Positions 1 to 8,150 of a stretch of 64,000 nt of DNA are shown here, piece after piece; position 1 is the first letter of the stretch, and each line of letters opens with the position of its first letter. The translations under genes and the position numbers were made by a program. Origin of the DNA: Photobacterium lutimaris (GTDB taxonomy: Bacteria; Pseudomonadota; Gammaproteobacteria; Enterobacterales; Vibrionaceae). The DNA lies in NCBI RefSeq assembly GCF_003025555.1, contig NZ_PYMH01000008.1, forward strand, positions 124,001 through 188,000, in the 5' to 3' direction. The notes beneath the pieces were generated by a model. That model saw nothing but the letters and a program-made list of their open reading frames with translations. It was not told the origin of the DNA and did not search any database.

Positions 1-97
1 CCGTTTCTAGGCCTAGGTCGGCGCAACGGAATGCCGCAGAGTAACCTGCAGGGCCTGAACCCAACACCACTACCTGGGCTTTAATTTCTTTACTCAT
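1..97 (-). CDS. lpdA: Dihydrolipoyl dehydrogenase (E3), N-terminal fragment
   Basis: Only the first 32 codons are in the window and the gene runs off the left edge. The translation opens MSKEIKAQVVVL and continues into GSGPAG, the dinucleotide-binding glycine motif that holds FAD in the pyridine nucleotide disulphide oxidoreductases. E3 reoxidises the dihydrolipoyl groups of AceF and also serves 2-oxoglutarate dehydrogenase. It is the last gene of the pdhR-aceE-aceF-lpdA set. Two ATGs lie in tandem; the second (ending at 97) is preferred because the GAGG ribosome site is 5 bases before it and the protein then starts like its Vibrio relatives. The identification rests on a short stretch plus context, but both agree. 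Confidence 0.93.
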   Translation of the reverse strand, partial: MSKEIKAQVVVLGSGPAGYSAAFRCADLGLET

Positions 98-237
98 CAT
101 GACCTCGTTGTAAGTCTTTTATCCCTAACAGGCTAAGTATTCGTGTTCTACTTTTTGTTTCAGCTGGCTAACGATTTTACAGAGGTGTTAACAAACTGAA
201 AAGAAAATTGCTATAGCCTGTGAGCTACACAACACTT

Positions 238-261
238 CCATGCCTGCTTTAGCAGGCATGG
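238..261 (-). other. Hairpin in the aceF-lpdA spacer
   Basis: A perfect 10-bp stem (CCATGCCTGC and its complement) encloses the 4-base loop TTTA, between the aceF stop and the lpdA start. No U-tract follows on either strand, so it does not look like an ordinary intrinsic terminator. A partial terminator, an mRNA 3'-end stabiliser or a processing site that sets lpdA level apart from aceEF are all possible. The spacer (98-279) is long enough to hold a separate lpdA promoter, as in E. coli, but I could not pick one out. Confidence 0.6.
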
Positions 262-279
262 AGGTTGGGTTAGGAAACC

Positions 280-2199
280 TTAAAGTACCAGACGGCGAAT
301 GTCAGACAGACACGCGTTCAGGTATGTAATGAAGCGAGCACCTTCCGCGCCATCGATCACACGGTGGTCGTATGATAGAGACAATGGAAGTTGTAGGCGT
401 GGTTCGAACTCTTTGCCGTTCCACACTGGCTTCATTTCAGACTTAGATACACCTAGGATACCAACTTCTGGTGCGTTCACGATTGGTGTGAACGCAGTAC
501 CGCCGATACCGCCTAGGCTTGAGATAGTGAAACAACCACCTTGCATGTCTGAAGCAGTCAGTTTACCAGCACGTGCTTTCTTAGAAATCGCTTTCAGCTC
601 ATCAGATAGCTCGTAGATACCTTTCTTGTTCACGTCTTTGAAGACAGGAACAACAAGGCCGTTTGGCGTATCAACTGCGATACCTACGTTCACATACTTC
701 TTCAGGATCAGGCTTTCACCGTCATCAGATAGCGAAGAGTTGAATGCAGGGAAGGCTTCAAGCGCTTTCGCTACCGCTTTCATGATGAAAACAAGTGGCG
801 TGATCTTCATGCCAGTGTCTTTCTTCGCTTCAATCGCGTTCTGCTCTTTACGGAATGCTTCCAGAGCAGTGATATCTGCGTTGTCCCACTGTGTAACGTG
901 AGGGATCATTACCCAGTTACGATGTAGGTTAGCGCCAGAGATCTTCTTGATGCGAGAAAGTTTCTGAACTTCTGTCTCACCAAACTTGCTGAAGTCAACT
1001 TTCGGCCATGGTAGTAGACCAAGCGCAGAGCCGTCGCCGCTGCCAGATGCCGCAGCACCAGACTCAAGACGCTTAAGTGCATCTTTAACGAAGCTCTGAA
1101 CGTCTTCTTTCAGGATACGGTTCTTACGACCTGTACCTTTAACCTTAGATAGGTTAACGCCGAATTCACGCGCCAGACGACGAACAACTGGAGACGCGTG
1201 TGCGTACTCGTTGTTTTCTTGGAAGTCGCCTGCGGCCGGCGTCCCGCTTGAAGCCGGAGTTGCTGGAGCTGCAGCCGGAGCAGGTGCCGCCGCTGGAGCT
1301 GCTGCCACTGGAGCTGCTGCCACTGGAGCTGCTGCCACTGGAGCCGCTGCTGGAGCTGCGCCCGCCACTTCGAAGACCATGATTAGTGAGCCAGTTGACA
1401 CTTTGTCGCCAGCGGCAATCTTGATTTCTTTAACCGTACCTGCAAATGGTGCTGGCACTTCCATCGAAGCCTTGTCACCTTCAACAGTGATTAGAGATTG
1501 CTCTTCTTCCACTGTATCGCCAACTGCAACCATGATTTCAGTCACTTCGACTTCATCACCGCCGATGTCTGGCACGTTGACTTCTTTTGCTGCAGAGGCT
1601 GCAGGAGCTGCCGCTACTGGCGCTTCAACTGCTGCTGGTGCCGCTGCTGAAGCTGTGCCGGCCACTTCAAAGATCATAACTAGAGAACCAGTAGAGACTT
1701 TGTCGCCTGCTGCAATTTTAATTTCTTTTAGAACACCAGCAAATGGTGCTGGTACTTCCATTGATGCTTTGTCGCCTTCAACAGTAAGAAGAGACTGCTC
1801 TTCTTCGATGCTGTCGCCAACTGCAACCATGATTTCTGTTACTTCAACTTCGTCGCCACCGATATCCGGTACGTGAACTTCTTTAAGTTCTGAAGTCGCA
1901 GGAGCCGCCGCTGGAGCTGGAGCAGCAGGCGCTGCTTCAGCCGCAGCAGCACCCGGAGCGCCGGCCGCCTCTGCTTCGAAAATCATGATTAGAGAACCGG
2001 TAGAAACAGTGTCGCCTTCAGCCACTTTGATTTCTTTAACGATACCCGCCTGAGAAGCTGGAACTTCCATAGAAGCCTTGTCGCCTTCTACAGTGATCAG
2101 TGACTGCTCTTCTTCAACCTTGTCGCCAACGCTAACAAGAATCTCAGTTACTTCAACCTCATCTGCACCGATGTCAGGTACATTAATTTCGATTGCCAT
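280..2199 (-). CDS. aceF: Dihydrolipoamide acetyltransferase (E2 of pyruvate dehydrogenase)
   Basis: This 639-residue protein moves the acetyl group from E1-bound thiamine diphosphate to CoA and forms the core of the pyruvate dehydrogenase complex. Three lipoyl domains come first, each with the lipoylated DKA lysine (about K41, K144 and K243), joined by flexible Ala/Pro linkers. A small E1/E3-binding domain follows at about 333-375 (ASPVVRRLAREFGV). The C-terminal catalytic domain ends with the HRVIDG active-site motif at about H612. Three lipoyl domains match the E. coli type. The gene starts 14 bases after aceE with an AGAGG ribosome site. The third linker contains a short tandem repeat, annotated separately. 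Confidence 0.98.
   Translation of the reverse strand: MAIEINVPDIGADEVEVTEILVSVGDKVEEEQSLITVEGDKASMEVPASQAGIVKEIKVAEGDTVSTGSLIMIFEAEAAGAPGAAAAEAAPAAPAPAAAPATSELKEVHVPDIGGDEVEVTEIMVAVGDSIEEEQSLLTVEGDKASMEVPAPFAGVLKEIKIAAGDKVSTGSLVMIFEVAGTASAAAPAAVEAPVAAAPAASAAKEVNVPDIGGDEVEVTEIMVAVGDTVEEEQSLITVEGDKASMEVPAPFAGTVKEIKIAAGDKVSTGSLIMVFEVAGAAPAAAPVAAAPVAAAPVAAAPAAAPAPAAAPATPASSGTPAAGDFQENNEYAHASPVVRRLAREFGVNLSKVKGTGRKNRILKEDVQSFVKDALKRLESGAAASGSGDGSALGLLPWPKVDFSKFGETEVQKLSRIKKISGANLHRNWVMIPHVTQWDNADITALEAFRKEQNAIEAKKDTGMKITPLVFIMKAVAKALEAFPAFNSSLSDDGESLILKKYVNVGIAVDTPNGLVVPVFKDVNKKGIYELSDELKAISKKARAGKLTASDMQGGCFTISSLGGIGGTAFTPIVNAPEVGILGVSKSEMKPVWNGKEFEPRLQLPLSLSYDHRVIDGAEGARFITYLNACLSDIRRLVL
1301..1345. 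repeat. 15-bp tandem repeat in the aceF linker
   Basis: Three adjacent copies of the 15-bp unit GCTGCCACTGGAGCT lie here; the third differs only at its last base. On the coding strand they give a repeated five-residue Ala-Pro-Val-Ala-Ala unit in the linker between lipoyl domain 3 and the E1/E3-binding domain. The unit is a multiple of three, so copy-number change would alter linker length without breaking the frame. Confidence 0.85.
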
Positions 2200-2213
2200 G
2201 TTTAATTTGCCTC

Positions 2214-4877
2214 TTACGCGTATAGCGGGTTGATCTTGTCTGCGTCGATGTCGAACTTAGCAATTGCTTGTGCAACTACTGACTTCTCAACATCACCACG
2301 CTTAGCCAGTTCAGTCAGTGCAGCAACAACTACGTAGCCAGCATTAACTTCGAAGTGACGGCGTAGGTTCGCACGGCTGTCAGAGCGGCCGAAACCGTCA
2401 GTACCAAGTACTTTGAAAGACTCAGAAGGCATGAACGCACGAACTTGTTCTGCGTAGTTCTTCATGTAGTCAGTCGCAGCGATAGCTGGCTCAGTACCCA
2501 TCACTTCAGTGATGTAAGGTACTTTCGCTTCTGCTTCTGGGTGAAGCATGTTGAAGCGCTCTGCATCCTGACCGTCACGTGTTAGTTCATTGAATGAAGT
2601 CACAGAGTAAACGTCAGAAGCAACGCCGTAGTCATCGCTCAAGATCTGTGCAGCTTTGCGTACTTCGTTCATGATAGTACCAGAGCTCATCAGCTGAACT
2701 TTCTTCTCGCCCGCGTAAGATTCTAGCTTGTAGATACCCTTACGGATGCCTTCTTCAGCGCCTTCTGGCATTGCTGGCATGGCGTAGTTTTCGTTCATTA
2801 CCGTTAGGTAGTAGAACACGTTCTCTTGGTTCTCACCGTACATGCGACGGATACCGTCTTGCATGATAACCGCTAGCTCGTAAGCAAACGTTGGGTCGTA
2901 AGAGATACAGTTCGGGATCGTGTTCGCCTGGATGTGCGAGTGACCATCTTCGTGCTGTAGGCCTTCACCGTTCAGCGTTGTACGACCAGCTGTAGCACCT
3001 AGTAGGAAACCACGAGCTTGTTGGTCACCGGCTAGCCATGCCATGTCACCAATACGTTGGAAACCGAACATTGAGTAGTAGATGTAGAACGGGATCATTG
3101 GCAGGTCGTTGGTGCTGTATGACGTTGCCGCAGCAACCCAAGATGCCATTGAACCGAGTTCGTTGATACCTTCCTGAAGAACCTGACCAGAAGTCGCTTC
3201 TTTGTAGTAAGAGACTACACCGCGGTCTTCAGGTGTGTATTCTTGACCGTGTGGGTTGTAGATACCCACCTGGCGGAATAGACCTTCCATACCGAAAGTA
3301 CGTGCTTCATCACAGATAATTGGCACGATGTTCTTACCAATGCTCTTATCTTTCAGAAGGATGTTTAGCGTACGTACGTAAGCCATTGTGGTCGAGATGT
3401 CACGCTTCTGCTCTACAAGGAGAGAAGAGAACGCGTCTAGCTCAGGCACTTTGAACTCTTGTGTGAACTTAGGCAGGCGCTTAGGCGTGTAACCGTGCAG
3501 CGCGTTACGACGAGCATGCAAGTATTCGTACTCAGCCGTACCTTCTTCCAGTTTCAGGTATGGAAGCTCTGTGATCTTCTCATCTGAAAGAATGTCTTGT
3601 AGGCCTAGACGGTCGCGTAGGTGCTGAACATGCGTCATGTCCATTTTCTTCACACCATGAGCGATGTTTTTGCCTTCTGCCGCTTCACCCATGCCATAAC
3701 CTTTAACAGTCTTAGCTAGGATCACGGTTGGCTTACCGCCTGTTTCTTTTGCATTGTTGAATGCAGCGAACAGTTTAGATGAGTCATGACCACCACGCTT
3801 AAGTGCGAAGATTTCGTCATCAGTCATATCAGCAACAAGTGCCGCTGTTTCTGGGTACTTACCAAAGAAGTGCTCACGTACGTAGGCGCCATCTTTAGAT
3901 TTGAATGTCTGGTAGTCACCATCGATAGTTTCGTTCATTAGCTGAAGAAGCTTACCGGAAGTGTCTTTCGCTAGTAGTGAATCCCAGTTGCTACCCCAGA
4001 TAACTTTAACAACATTCCAACCTGCGCCTTTAAATAGGCCTTCAAGTTCTTGGATGATGCTGCCGTTACCCATTACAGGACCGTCTAGGCGCTGTAGGTT
4101 ACAGTTAATTAGGAAACATAGGTTGTCTAGCTTCTCACGCGCAGCGAAAGAAATCGCACCGCGAGATTCTGGCTCATCCATCTCACCATCGCCCAGGAAC
4201 GCGTAAACGCGTTGCGCTGAAGTCTCTTTCAGGCCACGGCCTTCAAGGTACTTAAGGAAACGTGCTTGGTAGATAGCAGAGATTGGACCCAGACCCATAG
4301 ATACCGTCGGGAACTGCCAGAATTCAGGCATTAGTTTAGGGTGCGGGTAAGAAGGGATACCTTTACCGTCTACTTCTTGGCGGAAGTTGTCTAGCTGCTC
4401 TTCAGTCAGGCGGCCTTCAACAAATGCGCGAGAATAGATACCTGGAGAGATGTGACCCTGGTAGTAAACCAAATCGCCACCATCAACGTCGTTTGGTGCA
4501 CGGAAGAAGTGGTTGAAACAGACTTCGTAGAATGCAGATGCAGACTGGTAAGAAGCCATGTGGCCACCTAGGTCCAAATCTTTCTTAGAAGCACGCAGTA
4601 CAATCATGATTGCGTTCCAACGAATAATGGAACGAATACGGCGCTCAAGTGTTGTATCACCTGGGTATGCAGGTTCTTGTGCAGCTGGGATCGTATTGAT
4701 GTAGTTGGTTGTCATACCTGTTGGCATATCTACGCCATCAAGACGAGCCTTGTCCAGTACTTGCTCAAGTAGGAACTGGGCGCGTTCTACACCTTCTTCA
4801 CGAACCACTGACTCTAGGGCTGCTAGCCACTCTTGAGTTTCCAGTGCATCCACGTCATTTTTCATGACTTCAGACAT
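2214..4877 (-). CDS. aceE: Pyruvate dehydrogenase E1 component, homodimeric type
   Basis: This 887-residue, thiamine-diphosphate-dependent E1 decarboxylates pyruvate and reductively acetylates the lipoyl groups of AceF. The cofactor motif is plain: GDGEMDEPES begins it and NCNLQRLDGP follows about 30 residues later. The single long chain is the homodimeric type of gammaproteobacteria, not the alpha/beta type, and the length matches the E. coli enzyme. The start has AAGGAT seven bases upstream. It lies 82 bases downstream of pdhR and is probably cotranscribed with it, so PdhR should control its own operon in response to pyruvate. Confidence 0.98.
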   Translation of the reverse strand: MSEVMKNDVDALETQEWLAALESVVREEGVERAQFLLEQVLDKARLDGVDMPTGMTTNYINTIPAAQEPAYPGDTTLERRIRSIIRWNAIMIVLRASKKDLDLGGHMASYQSASAFYEVCFNHFFRAPNDVDGGDLVYYQGHISPGIYSRAFVEGRLTEEQLDNFRQEVDGKGIPSYPHPKLMPEFWQFPTVSMGLGPISAIYQARFLKYLEGRGLKETSAQRVYAFLGDGEMDEPESRGAISFAAREKLDNLCFLINCNLQRLDGPVMGNGSIIQELEGLFKGAGWNVVKVIWGSNWDSLLAKDTSGKLLQLMNETIDGDYQTFKSKDGAYVREHFFGKYPETAALVADMTDDEIFALKRGGHDSSKLFAAFNNAKETGGKPTVILAKTVKGYGMGEAAEGKNIAHGVKKMDMTHVQHLRDRLGLQDILSDEKITELPYLKLEEGTAEYEYLHARRNALHGYTPKRLPKFTQEFKVPELDAFSSLLVEQKRDISTTMAYVRTLNILLKDKSIGKNIVPIICDEARTFGMEGLFRQVGIYNPHGQEYTPEDRGVVSYYKEATSGQVLQEGINELGSMASWVAAATSYSTNDLPMIPFYIYYSMFGFQRIGDMAWLAGDQQARGFLLGATAGRTTLNGEGLQHEDGHSHIQANTIPNCISYDPTFAYELAVIMQDGIRRMYGENQENVFYYLTVMNENYAMPAMPEGAEEGIRKGIYKLESYAGEKKVQLMSSGTIMNEVRKAAQILSDDYGVASDVYSVTSFNELTRDGQDAERFNMLHPEAEAKVPYITEVMGTEPAIAATDYMKNYAEQVRAFMPSESFKVLGTDGFGRSDSRANLRRHFEVNAGYVVVAALTELAKRGDVEKSVVAQAIAKFDIDADKINPLYA

Positions 4878-4959
4878 GCGATCTATCCTTTCGTTGATAA
4901 TCTACAAAACTAACAATGTCGCGACTGTTTACTAGCGCCCTCGGCTTATATGAGAGGTG

Positions 4960-5733
4960 CTAATCCAGCCCGTCCTTGCGTTGTTGAATGCGTCGAAGAG
5001 AGCGTTGTCGTCGACTGTCTTCTCGCGATAAATCCAACAAGGTTTCCTCGATATAAGCCAAATGTGCATGCGATGCTTCGCGGGCCTGTTCGGGCTCACC
5101 CGAAACAATCGCCTGGACAATGTTGGCTCGATGATTGCGCACCTTTTCCACCACATCAGGGCGACGGTTCAGGAGCTCAAAGTTTTGTAATACGTTTTGC
5201 TCCAGCAGAGGGGCAAGGCTACGGATGATATGGAGCAATACCACGTTGTGAGCGGACTCGGTCACCGCTATCAGGTATTGCATCACAGCGGCGGCTTCGG
5301 CCGGCATATCACCTTGCTGCTGGGCTTCCTGTATCCGCGTATGGCAGTCACGAATACGGGTGAAATCTTCAGAGTTTCCGCGCAGGGCGGCATAGTAAGC
5401 AGCCAGGCCCTCTAGGGCGTGGCGCGACTCCAACAAGTCTAGCTGGGTCTCTGGGTGGGCGGAAAGTAGTTCCAACAGTGGCTCGGAAAAGCTCTGCCAT
5501 AGCTTTTCGGTCACAAAGGTTCCGCCACCCTGGCGGCGCGTGAGCAGTTTTTTTGCCTCTAGGCGCTGGATAGCTTCACGGACAGATGGGCGAGAAACAT
5601 CGAATTGTTTGGCCAACTCACGTTCAGGCGGCAGCTGCTGACCCGGGGATAGGATTCCCTCTAGGATCAGGTGCTCCAGTTCCTGCTCGATAGCATCGGA
5701 GAGCTTGGGTTGGCGAATTCGTTTATAAGTCAT
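4960..5733 (-). CDS. pdhR: Pyruvate-sensing GntR/FadR-family repressor PdhR
   Basis: This 257-residue regulator has an N-terminal winged helix of the GntR type (about residues 8-75, with the helix stretch SRPSVREAIQRLEAKKL) and a C-terminal FCD ligand domain rich in helices. In E. coli PdhR represses pdhR-aceEF-lpd and respiratory genes, and pyruvate releases it from DNA. Its place directly upstream of aceE and the operator at 5791-5805 support the same role here. The aroP gene that lies beside pdhR in E. coli is missing; ampD is the next gene upstream. Confidence 0.95.
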   Translation of the reverse strand: MTYKRIRQPKLSDAIEQELEHLILEGILSPGQQLPPERELAKQFDVSRPSVREAIQRLEAKKLLTRRQGGGTFVTEKLWQSFSEPLLELLSAHPETQLDLLESRHALEGLAAYYAALRGNSEDFTRIRDCHTRIQEAQQQGDMPAEAAAVMQYLIAVTESAHNVVLLHIIRSLAPLLEQNVLQNFELLNRRPDVVEKVRNHRANIVQAIVSGEPEQAREASHAHLAYIEETLLDLSREDSRRQRSLRRIQQRKDGLD

Positions 5734-5790
5734 TAGTTATTTATTCTTGGTTGCACTTATTGCGTTTCAAGGTCGTCCGGAATACGGATA

Positions 5791-5814
5791 ATTGGTATTA
5801 CCAATTTAACTATA
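5791..5814 (-). promoter_or_regulatory. pdhR promoter -10 and PdhR operator
   Basis: ATTGGT-ATT-ACCAAT at 5791-5805 is a perfect match to the known E. coli PdhR site ATTGGTNNNACCAAT, and the palindrome extends one more base on each side. Read on the minus strand, a TATAGT -10 box (5809-5814) lies three bases upstream of it, with only a weak -35 (TTATTT) at 16-bp spacing. The operator therefore sits over the expected start of transcription, where bound PdhR would block its own operon. The operator call is strong; the exact promoter is inferred. Confidence 0.88.
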
Positions 5815-5979
5815 GATGGAAATTTTACAGAAATAATTGAGGATGTCTACCGACAACTTGACTGAAATCATAGAACGAGGGGTGATTTAACAAAAATTTC
5901 AAATTATGAAAACTTGTTAAAACATGGCAAACACTAGTATTCAACAGGGGTTAGGGCAAGAGCTGGCGAAGAAACACAC

Positions 5980-5994
5980 TATGGTCAGACCAAT
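5980..5994. promoter_or_regulatory. Second PdhR-like half-matched site
   Basis: TATGGT-CAG-ACCAAT keeps the TGGTNNNACCA core of a PdhR site and departs from the full consensus only in the two outermost bases of one half. It lies between the ampD stop and the pdhR promoter, about 190 bp upstream of the main operator, with no gene start close by. It could be an auxiliary operator for looping, or chance. Otherwise the 315-base spacer 5734-6048 holds only the pdhR promoter. Confidence 0.4.
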
Positions 5995-6048
5995 TACCTG
6001 TTACATTTCCCCGCCAATTTCTTCATCAGCCATGTGGCTAAGAGGCGA

Positions 6049-6603
6049 TTATTTGAGCAAAATTGAAGACTTATACGCTAGCCAATCAAAGGCCAGACCC
6101 GGGTCGGTTTTGCGTCCGGGAGCGATAAACTCATGGCCGGTGATCCGGCTGGCATCCATGCGGGGGTAGTGACCGAGCAGTACCTGGGTTAGCGCGGTAA
6201 GGGTGTCATACTGGGCTGGGGTATATGGCAGGGTATCCGTTCCTTCCAGTTCAATTCCAATTGAATAGTCGTTGCATTTGTCACGGCCTGCAAATGTCGA
6301 CACACCTGCATGCCAAGCTCGACGATTAAACGGAACGAACTGGATAATATCGCCATTTCGCATAATTAGACAGTGGGCTGATACCCGAAAACCGGAAATT
6401 AACTCGAAATAGGGATGTGCGTCAGATTTTAGCGTACCGGTAAACAGCTGCTCGATATACGGGCCACCAAATTGGCCCGGCGGCAAGCTGATATTATGTA
6501 CAACAAGCAGCGAAATATCGTCACTATCCGGCCTGACATCATGGAACGGTGAAGGGACATGCTTGACCCCTTCCAGCCAATGGTCTTGGTTTATAACTAA
6601 CAT
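6049..6603 (-). CDS. ampD: 1,6-anhydro-N-acetylmuramyl-L-alanine amidase AmpD
   Basis: This 184-residue cytosolic zinc amidase removes the peptide from 1,6-anhydroMurNAc-peptides during cell wall recycling; its loss raises ampC beta-lactamase expression in species with AmpR. It is a full-length amidase_2 domain. The three expected zinc ligands can be placed: H36 (LLVVHNIS), H157 (ITGHEF) and D167 (RKTDPG), and the IGIELEG acidic motif is present. There is no signal peptide, as expected for AmpD. It diverges from nadC as in E. coli, but no ampE follows it. The start codon is ATG with CAGGA upstream. Confidence 0.95.
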   Translation of the reverse strand: MLVINQDHWLEGVKHVPSPFHDVRPDSDDISLLVVHNISLPPGQFGGPYIEQLFTGTLKSDAHPYFELISGFRVSAHCLIMRNGDIIQFVPFNRRAWHAGVSTFAGRDKCNDYSIGIELEGTDTLPYTPAQYDTLTALTQVLLGHYPRMDASRITGHEFIAPGRKTDPGLAFDWLAYKSSILLK

Positions 6604-6623
6604 TGTTCAGTCCTGGGGGATTT

Positions 6624-6869
6624 TCGATCCTAGTCTCTCGATCCTAGTCTCTGGAGAAGTGCTGGGGAAGCATTTACTGATAGCGATAACACGTCAAGCT
6701 CTTCGCTCTTTTTTTTGCCTTTCCTGCTCCCTCTAGGACCTCGAACCTGCTCTTCTTCATTCCGTGCTCCCCGCTCTGTTCTAGGTACTAGAATCTAGGA
6801 ACTCGCCCTCTAGCACCGCCTTTTCCCGCTTTTCCCAGGAACTAGGCACTCGCACCTAGGATCTAAGGG
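6624..6869. repeat. Degenerate 7-bp CTAG-rich repeat array (ampD-nadC spacer)
   Basis: The 349-base spacer 6604-6952 has no gene. It holds nine CTAG tetramers, many exactly 7 or 14 bases apart: 6781, 6788, 6795; 6842, 6856; 6630, 6644. Reading in sevens gives units such as CTAGTCT, CTCGATC, CTAGGAC, CTCGAAC, CTAGGAA and CTAGGCA, roughly alternating CTAGNNN and CTCGNNC. The 14-bp unit TCGATCCTAGTCTC is perfectly repeated at 6624-6637 and 6638-6651. The 7-bp period and stop codons in all frames argue against coding. The array is interrupted by C/T-rich unique sequence. A 6-bp-stem hairpin (6901-6915) lies between it and nadC. Confidence 0.75.
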
Positions 6870-6952
6870 CACATCGCGGTATGATCAGCGCCAGTTAACC
6901 CGGGAGCGGCTCCCGCCCCTATTCAGCAGCCAAACCTTGCTACGGATTTGTC

Positions 6953-7849
6953 ATGACTCAAATGGAAAAGAAGCACGACAGCGAATCGCGCTTGAATTAC
7001 CTTAAACAGCAACTTCCCCTCGAAATCACCCGTGCCGTTGCCGATACCCTGCGTGAAGATCTCGGTGGCGAGATTGACGCCAGCCGCGATATCACTGCCA
7101 GCCTGATCCCGGCGGACAGTCAAGGGGTCGCCACTATCATTACCCGTGAACACGGTATTTTCTGCGGCCAGATGTGGGCCGAGGAAGTATTTCGCCAACT
7201 GGGAGGCGAAGTCAGCATTGAGTGGCATGTCGAAGATGGCGACACGGTTGAGCCGAACCAAACCCTGTGCACCCTGCGTGGCCCGTCTCGTATCCTGCTG
7301 ATCGGCGAACGCAACGCAATGAACTTCATCCAGACCCTGTCAGGTTGTGCGACGACGGTTGCCGAGTATGCCAAACAACTCGCAGGTACCGACTGCCGCC
7401 TGCTCGATACCCGCAAGACGATTCCGGGCCTGCGCAGCGCGCTGAAATATGCCGTCACCTGCGGCGGTGGTTACAGCCACCGTATCGGCGTATTCGATGC
7501 CTACCTGATCAAGGAGAACCACATCATCGCCTGTGGCGGTATCGAACAGGCTATCCGTAGCGCCAAGCAGCTTAACCCAGGCAAGCCAGTCGAGGTAGAA
7601 ACCGAATCACTGGCGGAACTGCAACAAGCCATTGATGCCGGTGCTGATATCATCATGCTGGATAACTTCACCACCGACATGATGCGCCAAGCAGTGGCCA
7701 TCAACGCTGGCCGTGCCTCGCTGGAGAACTCCGGCAACGTCACGCTGGATACCATCCGCGAGTTTGCCCAAACCGGCGTGGATTATATTTCCGTCGGCGC
7801 GCTGACCAAGCACCTCAAGGCGATGGACTTGTCGATGCGATTCAAATAG
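6953..7849 (+). CDS. nadC: Nicotinate-nucleotide pyrophosphorylase (quinolinate phosphoribosyltransferase)
   Basis: This 298-residue enzyme converts quinolinate and PRPP to nicotinate mononucleotide, CO2 and pyrophosphate, the step where de novo NAD synthesis joins the salvage branch. The family landmarks are visible: the RKTIPGLRSALKYAV stretch, then GGGYSHRIGVFDAYLIKENH with its substrate-binding Arg, His and Lys, and the VEVETESL and IMLDNF barrel strands near the C-terminus. It is divergent from ampD and followed by a terminator, so it is probably its own unit and not cotranscribed with pilA. A TATGAT at 6880-6885 is a possible -10. Confidence 0.97.
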   Translation: MTQMEKKHDSESRLNYLKQQLPLEITRAVADTLREDLGGEIDASRDITASLIPADSQGVATIITREHGIFCGQMWAEEVFRQLGGEVSIEWHVEDGDTVEPNQTLCTLRGPSRILLIGERNAMNFIQTLSGCATTVAEYAKQLAGTDCRLLDTRKTIPGLRSALKYAVTCGGGYSHRIGVFDAYLIKENHIIACGGIEQAIRSAKQLNPGKPVEVETESLAELQQAIDAGADIIMLDNFTTDMMRQAVAINAGRASLENSGNVTLDTIREFAQTGVDYISVGALTKHLKAMDLSMRFK

Positions 7850-7879
7850 ACGCACCAGGTTTCAACGCGAATATCACAG

Positions 7880-7909
7880 CGGGCTCCTTTGGGGGCCTGT
7901 TTTGTTTTT
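7880..7909 (+). terminator. Intrinsic terminator after nadC
   Basis: An 8-bp stem (CGGGCTCC pairing with GGGGCCTG through two G-U pairs) with loop TTTG is followed by TTTTGTTTTT. It lies 30 bases after the nadC stop. The remainder of the spacer up to pilA (7910-8130) shows nothing I recognise. Confidence 0.75.
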
Positions 7910-8130
7910 GGGCCTCAGCCCAGAAACTTAAAAATTGACCATTAAATCAATAACTTCAATCCAACCGCCCTCCTTGTCCTCTGCGCACCTACGCCAAATA
8001 ACTCGCAACTCTGACTGCAAGCGCTGCAACACCGCTGTTATATCTTTGAACCATTTCCAGCAACCTCTCGCAGGCAATGAAACACTATGAATATCAAGCG
8101 TATGCTACCAACACACAAACAAGTGATGGT

Positions 8131-8143
8131 TATAATACAAGGA
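8131..8143 (+). promoter_or_regulatory. Candidate pilA -10 box and ribosome site
   Basis: TATAAT at 8131-8136 is a consensus -10 but has no good -35 at 16-18 bp. The ribosome site AAGGA (8139-8143) stands 7 bases before the pilA ATG. If this -10 is used, the leader would be only about a dozen bases and the ribosome site would sit at its very start. I found no sigma-54 type GG-N10-GC site in the spacer. Confidence 0.4.
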
Positions 8144-8150
8144 CAAAACA

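Noticed and set aside
1211..1876. Long 221-codon open frame antisense to aceF
   Set aside because: It is the mirror of the Ala/Pro-rich lipoyl repeats, whose composition keeps the opposite strand open; no independent coding signal.
6901..6915. Hairpin CGGGAG-CGG-CTCCCG before nadC as a possible riboswitch or attenuator
   Set aside because: A single 6-bp stem with no U-tract and no match to NAD-related riboswitch cores; too little to support.
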